From NCBI GenBank assembly GCA_900757485.1, contig CAAEOA010000283.1, positions 1-15,670 on the forward strand: 15,670 bases of DNA, read 5' to 3'. The position numbers were made by a program, and so were the translations under genes. Of this stretch, positions 6,790 to 15,411 are shown in pieces. Source of the DNA: Oscillospiraceae bacterium. Lineage in GTDB: Bacteria > Bacillota > Clostridia > Oscillospirales > Ruminococcaceae. Within the stretch, counting starts at the first letter, position 1. Each line of letters begins with the position of its first letter. Under the pieces are notes generated by a model, which worked only from the letters and a program-made list of their open reading frames with translations, ran no database searches and was not told the origin of the DNA.

Positions 6790-9291
6790 TTACCTGTTTT
6801 TGCGGAATAAATGATGTATTGCCTTGTACAAAGGCTTTGGCGTTTCGGTTATCAAGACAAATAAAACTGCGCCTGCAACAATCAGTAAACCGCAAACAAC
6901 TGAAACAATCAACACCCAATTGATTTGATTCCTATTTTTGTTGCTAATCGTTTGATTATCTGACTGCGTATTTTGGCTCCCTGTTTCTACCGTCGAATCG
7001 CTGACAAGCGCTTCAGCAGAACTATCTGTACGATTATTTTCATCAGAAGAGGATATGAATTTCCCGGAAGATGTTTGCAATGTTGCAGCGGAACTGCTGT
7101 TATCTCCCGATGCCGGCAAATTCTCGATAGTAACACTGCTACTTTCGACCTTACCTGTTGCAATATTTACAATAATATATCCGGTTTTGTTTTTGCTCAG
7201 ATCAAATCGGTAGGTAGTATTTTTCCCACTCAACCCAAGTTTTGACGGCTGAAGTGTTATTTCGGTATCAGTCTGTTTTTTACCATTTGCCCAAAAAGTA
7301 ATAGTCGCACGATTCCCCTCGGTAAACACCTTCGCATCCAAAGTCGCGCTATTGGTAGTGATACCGACATTATCCCTGAAGTTATAGGGATATCCGGGTG
7401 CATTTTTTGCTCTCATCTCGTTTTTAAACCAAATATACTCCGTATCACTATTGGCAACATAGTCCTCCCCCTCATTCAAAGCCGCAATGCCGCCGATGAT
7501 TGCAATATACTGACGCATATTTTTCCAAACACCGTCAGCTTTTTTTGCTGCACTGTTGTAATGATTACGGTATTGCGGGAAAACATACTGCCGTCCGCCA
7601 TAAATCAACTCACCGTCATACACCGGCTCCTGCTCTTTATCCCAGCGGGTCTGGCTCATATCAATATACCGACAAGTAAGATCATTAAATCCCTCACTTA
7701 CGATATATGAAGTCTTTCCGGTATTCAGATTAGAACGAACATACTGTGTCAGCTTTATCATGCTCTTCGTATGAGAAGACAGTCTGGATAATGCATCTAA
7801 TCCATGATTATGCCCTTCTATATCACAAACCGTAAACTGCAAGGAGCCTTGATCAAACTGCAATCCGTCCGGCTTAGTCGCTTTAATGTCAGGAATGAGT
7901 TTATTTTTCCACAAATTTATAATCGCATTATTGTCAATACATAAATAATAATGGTTTACGCCATCCCATACCGCAGAGCTTTGATTCGGATTTGCACTGC
8001 TTACACTCGGATAATCGGTACTGTCTACTGCAAAGGCATACGGATGCTCATAATGAAAAATATTGGCTCCGACAGAATGGAGATCCTCGCTGAGTTTTTT
8101 GAGTTCCTGAACGGTACCAAGTTTGGGATTAACCGGAATCATTGTTGGGGTATCATGCCCATAACCATTTTTATTCTGACCGCTGTACCAAACCATCACC
8201 CGCTTCGCAGAAAGCGCATTCTTCCATCCGTTCAATTTATCCTGTACCACCCCGAAAACCTGTGAGAATTTGGTTTCATGAAACCGTAGCATCACATCAG
8301 TATCTTTCACAGATTGGCTTAAGGTGTTCCATGTCAGATAATCCGCTTTCCCGTTTGCAGTAAAAGCCTTTTGATATTCTGTCCGATATATGTCCGCCAT
8401 ACGATGCCAGTCGCCCTCATGTGCGGCTATCACCACTTCATCAGTATCAAAGGATTCTCCCGGCTTAACCGGAACAGTCATATTTCTGATTTCGGGATTC
8501 AACAAAGTAGGAGAAAAAGACATTCCCCCGTTATCGCAGGCTATTCTGAAATTCATCACCGTTTGCTGTTTATTGATATAAGCAACGCCGATTCCTCCCT
8601 TCGATCCGCTTAAATCAAGGAATCCCATCTCCAAATCATTCCACCCCATGCCCGGATAAGACATCCGATACGGGGTTGCCAAGGTTGCTGAGGAAAATTT
8701 GGCAACAGGATTGTCCCAATATGCCATTTCTCCCCACAGCGGCGCTACCATCTTCGAATTGGTCCCTCCTGCTTTCAGAGAACCACCCTCGCACAAACTG
8801 ATTTTATGAATTTCACTGCTTCCCTTATTTTCAAATTTGACCTGAAATTTAAAATAATCAGTTGATTGCCCGATTGTATAGACGACTACCGCTTTTACTC
8901 CCGTCTTAGCACCACTGCTTTCCGATACCAGATTGTTATAGGTGATCTGCAAAAGCTGACTGCTACCCGAAGCCATTATCTTAGCTGACGATATTTGATT
9001 TTTTGTGCTGCCGGATATTCCGACGGCTGTTTGATTACCCAATGTGATTTGAAAAGGCCAGTTTCCGGCACCGCCGGATTTATGGCTGATTCCTGTTTTT
9101 TTGTTGTATATATCTTTAATAAATCCGGTCTTTTTGTGAATGCTTACCTTGATATAATCGTTTTCCAACAAATAAAAATCGGTATCACTTTTAATATACT
9201 CTTGTGCATTTACCATCGTTATCGGCATCATGGCAGTAAAAGCTACTACCGTAGTCAGCAACACCGATAAAATCTTTTTTATTTTTATCAT
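6790..9291 (-). CDS. Secreted, membrane-tethered glycosidase-like protein of uncharacterised family
   Basis: 833 residues from the chosen start. Residues 1-29 form a signal peptide (basic MIKIKK, hydrophobic core, cleavage near VNA-QEY). About 30-310 look like a beta-sandwich with ENDYIKVSIHKKTG (43-56), as in the N-terminal domains of many glycosidases. About 330-620 look like a TIM barrel: VMVWYSG (365-371), KPDGLQFDQG (473-482) and YIVSEGFND (529-537) end on acidic residues where barrel glycosidases keep catalytic groups (candidates Asp480 and Glu533). About 640-720 are a beta-rich tail, 725-790 a Ser/Asn/Thr-rich linker, then a transmembrane helix (792-814) and a basic end, HHLFRKNR. It recalls DUF6259-type proteins, from memory only. 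Start: ATG at 9291 has AAAGGAAAG 9 bases upstream and begins the signal peptide; the longer frame to 9390 would overlap the regulator gene. Substrate unknown; mannose-type glycans are inferred from neighbours. Confidence 0.8.
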   Translation of the reverse strand: MIKIKKILSVLLTTVVAFTAMMPITMVNAQEYIKSDTDFYLLENDYIKVSIHKKTGFIKDIYNKKTGISHKSGGAGNWPFQITLGNQTAVGISGSTKNQISSAKIMASGSSQLLQITYNNLVSESSGAKTGVKAVVVYTIGQSTDYFKFQVKFENKGSSEIHKISLCEGGSLKAGGTNSKMVAPLWGEMAYWDNPVAKFSSATLATPYRMSYPGMGWNDLEMGFLDLSGSKGGIGVAYINKQQTVMNFRIACDNGGMSFSPTLLNPEIRNMTVPVKPGESFDTDEVVIAAHEGDWHRMADIYRTEYQKAFTANGKADYLTWNTLSQSVKDTDVMLRFHETKFSQVFGVVQDKLNGWKNALSAKRVMVWYSGQNKNGYGHDTPTMIPVNPKLGTVQELKKLSEDLHSVGANIFHYEHPYAFAVDSTDYPSVSSANPNQSSAVWDGVNHYYLCIDNNAIINLWKNKLIPDIKATKPDGLQFDQGSLQFTVCDIEGHNHGLDALSRLSSHTKSMIKLTQYVRSNLNTGKTSYIVSEGFNDLTCRYIDMSQTRWDKEQEPVYDGELIYGGRQYVFPQYRNHYNSAAKKADGVWKNMRQYIAIIGGIAALNEGEDYVANSDTEYIWFKNEMRAKNAPGYPYNFRDNVGITTNSATLDAKVFTEGNRATITFWANGKKQTDTEITLQPSKLGLSGKNTTYRFDLSKNKTGYIIVNIATGKVESSSVTIENLPASGDNSSSAATLQTSSGKFISSSDENNRTDSSAEALVSDSTVETGSQNTQSDNQTISNKNRNQINWVLIVSVVCGLLIVAGAVLFVLITETPKPLYKAIHHLFRKNR

Positions 9292-9334
9292 GGCTTTGAT
9301 CTTTCCTTTCTCGTGCATAGTTTCGTACAGAAAA

Positions 9335-10366
9335 TCAATCTTTAAATGAAAGCAGCGTCTCCCGTGGTATGGCGATACTGCTACCTTCATACAGAGTATA
9401 ATCCACGATCATGCTCGAGGGTCTCAATGTTTTACGCGAAATCAAATCGCACACCTTTAAGGCGGTTTGTTCTCCCAATTCAAAACTCGGATTAATCATA
9501 CCGGTTATGGCAGGGTTATAAAAATTAGTAATATTTGAACCGGACAGGCAGACCACAGAAATATCCCCGGGGACAGAAAGCCCCATATGAGACAGTTCGT
9601 TCATCACACTGATTGCCTGTGTATCACTCGACGCTACAATCGCCGTTGTATCAGGATGTTCTTTTAATACTTCTTTTAAGCCGCCCACCTTATCCCGCAG
9701 CACATAATCACTATGTATGACCAGACCTTCATCATATCCGATGCCGTATTCATCCAGCGCCATCTGATAGCCGTTTAATTGATCATAAGAAATTGTCAGT
9801 TTTCCGTCTCCCACAATCAGCAAAATTTTCCGATGTTTCTGTTCCAGCATCATCTTTGTCGCATTATAGGAGATTGCCAGATTATCTACGTCAATATAGG
9901 TAACCATATTTTCATAAGCGACCTCCGGTCTGCCGACCATGACAAAGGGCACTTTTTTGGAAAACAACAGCTTATAGTAGTCGTCATCATTTACCGGATG
10001 CAGAAAAATCGCACCGTCCACATCAAATGAACCGGTCAAAAAATTTTGATAATCGTCCTTGGTCAACCCCAAAAACAAATCATTGCCGGTCTGTTCCACT
10101 ACAGATAATACGCCCGAGACCAAGTTGTTGAAGAAGAAGGAAGTTTTTAAATATTCCAATCCCGGAATAAACAGCCCAATTTTCCCGTAAACCTTTTTGG
10201 CTAAGTTTCTGGCGTTTCTGTTGGGAACATATCCGATTTCCTGTGCTGTTTCCAAAATCCTTCTTCTGGTCTCCTCACTGACACGTCCTTTGCCGTTCAA
10301 TACATATGAAACCGCACTATGAGACACTCCTGTCAGTTTTGCAATATCCTTAATGGTAGCTGCCAT
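9335..10366 (-). CDS. LacI-family transcriptional regulator
   Basis: 343 residues, normal for the family. The helix-turn-helix is ATIKDIAKLTGVSHSAVSYV (3-22), with the hinge region YVPNRNARNLAKK (46-58); the rest is the periplasmic-binding-protein-like effector domain (IGLFIPG at about 63-69; TAIVASSDTQAISVM for the second lobe; DISVVCLSG). It should bind an operator as a dimer and release it, or grip it, on binding a sugar. The usual family start M-x-T-I-K-D-I-A points to ATG 10366 (AGGA 12 bases upstream); ATG at 10378 would add four residues but lies directly on the ribosome site. It sits between the GH38 gene (gap 86 bases) and the tethered protein (gap 43), so it probably controls this block. 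Candidate operators: 15321-15337 and 6627-6661. Confidence 0.95.
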   Translation of the reverse strand: MAATIKDIAKLTGVSHSAVSYVLNGKGRVSEETRRRILETAQEIGYVPNRNARNLAKKVYGKIGLFIPGLEYLKTSFFFNNLVSGVLSVVEQTGNDLFLGLTKDDYQNFLTGSFDVDGAIFLHPVNDDDYYKLLFSKKVPFVMVGRPEVAYENMVTYIDVDNLAISYNATKMMLEQKHRKILLIVGDGKLTISYDQLNGYQMALDEYGIGYDEGLVIHSDYVLRDKVGGLKEVLKEHPDTTAIVASSDTQAISVMNELSHMGLSVPGDISVVCLSGSNITNFYNPAITGMINPSFELGEQTALKVCDLISRKTLRPSSMIVDYTLYEGSSIAIPRETLLSFKD

Positions 10367-10405
10367 TTTTACGACCATTCCTTTCTGAACTTGTGGTTAA
10401 TTCGT

Positions 10406-10434
10406 TTTATGGTTTTCAAAAAGCGACCTGTCGT
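10406..10434 (-). promoter_or_regulatory. Weak candidate promoter for the LacI-family gene
   Basis: Minus-strand ACGACA (10429-10434) and CATAAA (10406-10411), each 4 of 6 to consensus, are 17 bases apart in the gap between the mannosidase and regulator genes. A short broken dyad AAGC...GCTT followed by TTTTT overlaps the -35 side. Separate low-level expression of the regulator is possible, but read-through is equally likely. Confidence 0.3.
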
Positions 10435-10452
10435 GCTTAAATGATAAATCGG

Positions 10453-13101
10453 TCAGTTATGGATTCTAAATGTAACAATTTTATAGGGAGGCACCTCAAA
10501 TAGCACCGTATCTGTTTTCACTGCAAGCAGATTTTCTTTTTCCTCCAGCAAATTGCAAACAGAGATATCCGCAGTCGGCAGCAATCCTTTTATTGCCGCT
10601 TTCTGCACTTGTTCAGAAGGATTGTAGACTCTCAGCACAGTGTCACCGCTTCCATCAAAAGCAGGCTTCAAAGCACTGATACACAAATCGCCCTCAACTG
10701 ACAGCAGCGTACCATCTACCGACTGTGGAGCAACAAATGCGCGCACCCCGGTCATCCAATCATCCTGCATCCGCTGCAATGCGGTGTTGGTAACCGATTC
10801 ATCCAACAAAACCAATTGAAAATCATACTCATGTTCTCCCTGCGCCTGTCCATCCGGTTCTCCGTTAGTAGTATAGGTTTTTCCGAATGCCCGAAACAAC
10901 GTAATAAACATTGTCTTACGCACATCATCAGAGACACCGCATTCATGTATTCCGCCCTTTGCGACAACCGCAAGTCCTGTTCCGTCGGAGGAACGCTTTG
11001 CTACAATGCCTGAAGTTGCCCTTTCCAAACAGTCTTTTTCTTTCCAGTTAGCACTGTTGGTATTGATTCCGCATGCTCTTTGCACAAAAGCAAAAGCTTG
11101 ATTGACTTCATATTGCGCAGTATCGGTATCAGTAGGAATCACCAGCGTCATCTTATGATCTGCGGCGGTGTTATTCATTCTCAATTTCACTGCAAGGGAA
11201 CGGCTTTCCCGATAAAGGCCGATGCTGCATTCGCAAAGAACAGGGATATGCTGATCTGAGCGTTCAATACCATGCGCTCCATAATTCATCTGCTTTGGAA
11301 TCAGCATTTCCCGAACAATTTTAATTTCACTGTAAACAGGGCTGTCGGCAGTAATCATCACGCCTTTAAGCGTCGTTCTGACTACAACATGATCTGTACA
11401 GGGCGAAACACTGTTCCAACCATCTCCCAGCTCTCCTGCATCGACTAATGATAATATATTATTGTAGCCTTTATTGCTGATTTTGTCCAGCAGGCTGATC
11501 GACCCGTCATCACATACTGTTACTCTCAAATAGTCATTTTCAAGAGTTCCCTGCGGAGAAACCATTGTGCCGAAATATCTAACAGGTTCTTTTTGCGCAA
11601 CAATGGTCAGGTTGGTAAAACCGGCTGCCTGTAAAAGCACCGTGCAGGTAATGGTATACAAATCTGCCTTTGCCGTTTTTTCTCCGTGGATTCTGACGCA
11701 GCCATCCCGATAAACAGAGCGGATGCAATACGGAATTTCTGCTCCGTCCGCGCTATACAATTTAAATGCCGCAATATTCTGGTATCCAAAAGGCTCACAC
11801 CAGGTTGGATAATCAGGCGCAAATGGCAAGGTGATGGTAATATCCGCCGTTCTGGTGTACGGAAGTGGATTCACCAATATAATTTTATTGTTTTTCTGGT
11901 CTTTATCAATAATCTGCAAACCTTTTGACAATTGTCTTTCACAATCATCCATCAATGCTTCGTAAATACTTTCCACCTGAGAAAAACGATAATTCATTTC
12001 CTGGTGCACGCGATCCACTGAGCATCCGCAGATAGAATCATGCGGATGATTTTGCAACAGATGCTTCCATGCAACAGACAAATAATTCCGGCAGAATCCG
12101 ATCCCTTTGGCAGTGTAAATCAGCTGCGTCGGTTCCAGCCAACGTTCCATAATCGCCTGGCATTGATCGTTTCTCAGCTTGATTTCCCGCCTGCTGGACA
12201 GGGTATGTATCAGCAAATGGATGTGCGGTCCCAATTCTTTTGCCGTTTCACTCAATTCACCCTGCTTTACCGCCATTTTATCCCTATATTTTTCTGCTGT
12301 CCGGAATGCCGCCAGCATATCGTCCAACACAATCTCCGTATCGGGATACATTTTTTGTAGCACGGAAATATATTCTAATGCTTCTTTGTGAATCGGTTCG
12401 TGATCCATACCGTCCATTACCATAACAATCGGTATATCATCACTTCTGGCAAACTGTCCGTCTATGTATTTTCCGGCTTTTTCCCGGAATTCCTCACTAT
12501 CGGGGGCAACACATTCTCCGTGTGTCCGTTGTCCGACCACTTCCATTGAAAAAGCGCCGTATCCGCTTCTTTCCGGCATCTTATATGCTGTCACAGTGCT
12601 ATTATCTGGTGATACCCACTGAAAAAATGGAGTGCAGCTATGCTCATTAATTCCTCTGCTTAAAGCGGCGTATTCCATTCCGAAACCACATAATATCTGT
12701 GGCATCTGTGCAATGTGTCCGAATATATCACAAATATATCCGCATTTCCACGCTTTGGTTCCCCATTCTTTTGACATCTCGAAGCCTTTTTGCAGGTTGC
12801 GTATTAACGACTCCCCCGACACCAAAAACTCATCAGGCATGCAGTACCACGGCCCGATCAGTATTCTGCCTTGGGCAATCAGTCGTTTTAACCGCTCTTT
12901 CTGTTCCGGACAAACCTCAATAAAATCTTCTAATACAATGGTTTGACCATCAAAGTGAAACACTTTAAAATCCGGATTTTTTTCTAAAACGTCTATGAGT
13001 TCGCCGGTCGTTTTAATCAAATTCAGACGAAACCCCTGAAATGTTTGATACCATTCCCGATCCCAATGTGTTCCTGAAAAATAAAATATTTTCTTTGACA
13101 T
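10453..13101 (-). CDS. GH38 alpha-mannosidase
   Basis: 882 residues, full length for bacterial GH38. These zinc enzymes hydrolyse alpha-mannosides with retention of configuration. The zinc site and nucleophile are all visible: GTHWDREWY (10-18; His12, Asp14), CDIFGH (124-129; nucleophile Asp125) and NHPHDSICGCSVDRVHQE (351-368; His354). MDGMDHEPIH (229-238) fits the substrate pocket. The middle three-helix and C-terminal beta-sandwich domains follow, with LVNPLPYTR at about 409-417. There is no signal peptide, so it acts in the cytoplasm on imported oligosaccharide, or on a mannosylated metabolite such as mannosylglycerate. The ribosome site AGGGAAG is 5 bases before the ATG. It begins 11 bases after the GH65-like gene, clearly one operon. 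Linkage specificity cannot be set from sequence alone. Confidence 0.96.
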   Translation of the reverse strand: MSKKIFYFSGTHWDREWYQTFQGFRLNLIKTTGELIDVLEKNPDFKVFHFDGQTIVLEDFIEVCPEQKERLKRLIAQGRILIGPWYCMPDEFLVSGESLIRNLQKGFEMSKEWGTKAWKCGYICDIFGHIAQMPQILCGFGMEYAALSRGINEHSCTPFFQWVSPDNSTVTAYKMPERSGYGAFSMEVVGQRTHGECVAPDSEEFREKAGKYIDGQFARSDDIPIVMVMDGMDHEPIHKEALEYISVLQKMYPDTEIVLDDMLAAFRTAEKYRDKMAVKQGELSETAKELGPHIHLLIHTLSSRREIKLRNDQCQAIMERWLEPTQLIYTAKGIGFCRNYLSVAWKHLLQNHPHDSICGCSVDRVHQEMNYRFSQVESIYEALMDDCERQLSKGLQIIDKDQKNNKIILVNPLPYTRTADITITLPFAPDYPTWCEPFGYQNIAAFKLYSADGAEIPYCIRSVYRDGCVRIHGEKTAKADLYTITCTVLLQAAGFTNLTIVAQKEPVRYFGTMVSPQGTLENDYLRVTVCDDGSISLLDKISNKGYNNILSLVDAGELGDGWNSVSPCTDHVVVRTTLKGVMITADSPVYSEIKIVREMLIPKQMNYGAHGIERSDQHIPVLCECSIGLYRESRSLAVKLRMNNTAADHKMTLVIPTDTDTAQYEVNQAFAFVQRACGINTNSANWKEKDCLERATSGIVAKRSSDGTGLAVVAKGGIHECGVSDDVRKTMFITLFRAFGKTYTTNGEPDGQAQGEHEYDFQLVLLDESVTNTALQRMQDDWMTGVRAFVAPQSVDGTLLSVEGDLCISALKPAFDGSGDTVLRVYNPSEQVQKAAIKGLLPTADISVCNLLEEKENLLAVKTDTVLFEVPPYKIVTFRIHN

Positions 13102-13112
13102 ATTATCTTCCC

Positions 13113-15308
13113 TTAATATACATGAATTGTCATTTCTGCTCTTTTCGTGGATGTAATCTCCAATGTTACGGTATGTTTTTCTCTGTCGTACAAAAACGGC
13201 ACTTTACAGCCGTTCACTTCTGCTTTGATTCGTTCGGAAGAAACAGCAGACGGCGCTTTCATGCAAAGCTGTAATTTTTCTTGTTCGCCTGCGGATTCGA
13301 GGATCACTTCTGTCCAACCGGGAGTGATCTCCGCTTTCACTATCTTTACCGCGCGGCAGACAATATTAGTGAGTTTCAGACACCTGTCTTCATAGTATTT
13401 TGGCATATTGGCAAATATCTGAATTTCATTGTTCCAAATCGATGTGCCGATAAACTGATAAACAAGCGAAGACAAAAAAGTCCCATGTGCACTAATATAG
13501 GGCGGCAGACCGCAGGTTTGCTGCCGAGGTCCGATTTCACTGAAAAAACCTGCTCCGAACACATGGGACATTCCTAGCTGTCTCAGCCGGAAACCCTCCT
13601 CAACCGCTCCGCGTCGGAAATCGGAATTTGCCTGCATAAACTCTGTCCAAGGCTGATAAGAGCCCTGCTTTTCCATATACAAGTCTTCATAAGTGTATTT
13701 CTCTCTGGTTTTATCAAACAATCCCATATCCAGAAACGGCATTGCTTCCGTCGGATAACATAAAAACGGAATCCATGATGCCCACTTGCACGTTTGAGCA
13801 GTTTGATCTTTGCAATGGTAATATTCGCAGTCATCCTGTTCTATTCTGTGATTGTTTACAATGTCCTGCAATAGAGAGTCCTGTTCCAATCCTAAAATGT
13901 TTTGAAAGGCTAACAGTTTTTTGAATATAACCAAAAACCACAAGGTCGTAAAAGTCTGATTGATTTCTTGGGCCTCATCCTCCACGACATCATTGCTGAC
14001 CGGCATCGATAAAATCCACCGTCCGTCCTCTTTACTGTAAAGATGAGCGGCAGCATATTCACTAACCCGTTTCACAATGGGATAGATGATCTCTTTTAGC
14101 ATCTTGTGATCACGAAAATATTCATAATGCTTGATTGCCGTCATCGCGTGTGCGCAAAGAACCAACGGAGCAATATCATGTTCATCTGCGACTGTGGAAA
14201 CAGCTTTATAATTAAACATCCATGAAAATGGCTTTTCCTCCGGCTTCATTGCATCAAAAAGAAATTTTAAAAAGATGTCCGCCTGCTTCTTTCCGCCGAC
14301 ACGCATCAATCCGTCCATTACAAAATGGGAATCCCAAAAGGTTGATGCTTTCCAACACCATGGAAAATAAAAAGGCATTCCGATCGGTAATCCTTTTGAA
14401 AAATCAAACCCCGACATCAGCAAATATTGGGTATTATGATAGAGAAATTCCTCTTCCTGATCCAACCCCTCAAAAGAAGCAAGCTGTTTGTATTCTTCTC
14501 TCCGCAGCGCAACATTTTGCTCCCATAGCATAGGGATATCCAAAATACCCAGTTTGCCTACAAAATCATACAAAAACGTATACTCCTTTTCGGTATCTCC
14601 CGCTTGTATATCAAAATCAGCCGAAAAACTGCCGTCTGCAAAATGAAAATCAGCTTTTGTATCCGACTCTGCCTTTATTGTATATTGATAATCCTCCAGC
14701 CCGCGTACAGACACCGTCAAGCCAGAATCCGAAAAAGCAACCTCATCATAAAGCTTTTTTCCCTCTCTGGACAAAAGATGGAACTTAATAGACATTCTGC
14801 CTGTCCTTGCCGGACTGATCGGCTTATTTTCATAGTCATATCCTTTTACCCGTAACTTCAGTATTAAACAATTTTGTGTCAGGGGCATACAAAGATCAAA
14901 CTCAACGGTCGCCGTCAATCCGATCAGCAGTTTCGTTATAACCCTGCCTTGATCCAAAAATAATTTTCGGGTAAAATTAGAGGCGGTTTTCACCAAGTTA
15001 TCTGGCGTAACCCTAATACCTTCTAAATCCATATTCCAAGTAAAATATCCATATGGCAATACATTCATCGGATCAATATGATCCGATATCATTCCATGAG
15101 ATACCACATACATATCCCCCGCATGTGGCATACAGCCGAACGCATGTTGTACTCCGTGGTTAAGGGACTGCAATCCTGAACTATCCACCGACATTACTGT
15201 ATTACCGGAACCAATATAAACCGGAAAATTGTTTTCCGGAACTCTGGTAGATTCTTCCGTCAGAGAAAACGGAGTCAATTGTGTAATACACGAATCTTTA
15301 AACGACAT
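13113..15308 (-). CDS. GH65-like (alpha/alpha)6-barrel glycoside hydrolase or phosphorylase
   Basis: 731 residues with no signal peptide, so cytoplasmic. About 1-270 form a beta-sandwich domain (FPVYIGSGNTVMSVDSSG, 28-45, resembles the 'IGNG' opening of GH65-type proteins). About 280-640 form a helical barrel: WKASTFWDSHFVMDGL (319-334) matches the F-W-D-x-E/H barrel motif of the clan, VSNDVVEDEAQEINQTF (437-453) sits where GH65 proteins carry the catalytic acid (the 'GPDEYH' region), and YISAHGTFLSSLVYQFIG (604-621) resembles the late barrel helix. A C-terminal beta domain follows. GGAGGA is 6 bases before the ATG. It is first in an operon with the GH38 gene 11 bases later. Clan membership is fairly secure; exact family and whether it hydrolyses or phosphorolyses are not. 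Confidence 0.8.
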   Translation of the reverse strand: MSFKDSCITQLTPFSLTEESTRVPENNFPVYIGSGNTVMSVDSSGLQSLNHGVQHAFGCMPHAGDMYVVSHGMISDHIDPMNVLPYGYFTWNMDLEGIRVTPDNLVKTASNFTRKLFLDQGRVITKLLIGLTATVEFDLCMPLTQNCLILKLRVKGYDYENKPISPARTGRMSIKFHLLSREGKKLYDEVAFSDSGLTVSVRGLEDYQYTIKAESDTKADFHFADGSFSADFDIQAGDTEKEYTFLYDFVGKLGILDIPMLWEQNVALRREEYKQLASFEGLDQEEEFLYHNTQYLLMSGFDFSKGLPIGMPFYFPWCWKASTFWDSHFVMDGLMRVGGKKQADIFLKFLFDAMKPEEKPFSWMFNYKAVSTVADEHDIAPLVLCAHAMTAIKHYEYFRDHKMLKEIIYPIVKRVSEYAAAHLYSKEDGRWILSMPVSNDVVEDEAQEINQTFTTLWFLVIFKKLLAFQNILGLEQDSLLQDIVNNHRIEQDDCEYYHCKDQTAQTCKWASWIPFLCYPTEAMPFLDMGLFDKTREKYTYEDLYMEKQGSYQPWTEFMQANSDFRRGAVEEGFRLRQLGMSHVFGAGFFSEIGPRQQTCGLPPYISAHGTFLSSLVYQFIGTSIWNNEIQIFANMPKYYEDRCLKLTNIVCRAVKIVKAEITPGWTEVILESAGEQEKLQLCMKAPSAVSSERIKAEVNGCKVPFLYDREKHTVTLEITSTKRAEMTIHVY

Positions 15309-15320
15309 AAAGAATCCTCC

Positions 15321-15337
15321 GAAACGTTACTCGTTTC
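15321..15337. promoter_or_regulatory. Inverted repeat just upstream of the GH65-like ribosome site, candidate operator
   Basis: GAAACG-TTACT-CGTTTC is a perfect 6-bp dyad ending one base from the Shine-Dalgarno GGAGGA (15315-15320). The half-site resembles LacI-family half-sites (AAACG/CGTTT), though the 5-base spacer is unusual for that family. As RNA it would be a small hairpin abutting the ribosome site. Either role is inference. Confidence 0.4.
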
Positions 15338-15354
15338 TTCTTCGATCTATTGTT

Positions 15355-15394
15355 GTATGATTACAGGATGTTTTTCAACATCCTGTAATCATAC
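15355..15394. repeat. 18-bp perfect hairpin between surface-protein gene and GH65-like gene
   Basis: 15355-15372 pairs perfectly with 15377-15394 around a 4-base loop. Neither side is followed by a T-run (minus strand continues AACAATAG, plus strand GATACG), so it is not a standard intrinsic terminator, though it sits 18 bases past a stop codon. It may still end or trim the upstream transcript or protect an end. A weak promoter-like pair (TTGAAA across the loop, AACAAT 18 bases on) overlaps it. Confidence 0.75.
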
Positions 15395-15411
15395 GATACG
15401 TTATCCTGCCC

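Noticed and set aside
9292..9390. Longer N-terminus for the tethered glycosidase-like protein
   Set aside because: It would overlap the regulator gene, has no ribosome site, and would bury the obvious signal peptide 33 residues inside the protein.
166..15000. Many plus-strand open frames of 60-106 codons
   Set aside because: All lie opposite clear minus-strand genes or in the hairpin region, have no consistent ribosome sites and show composition typical of antisense shadows.
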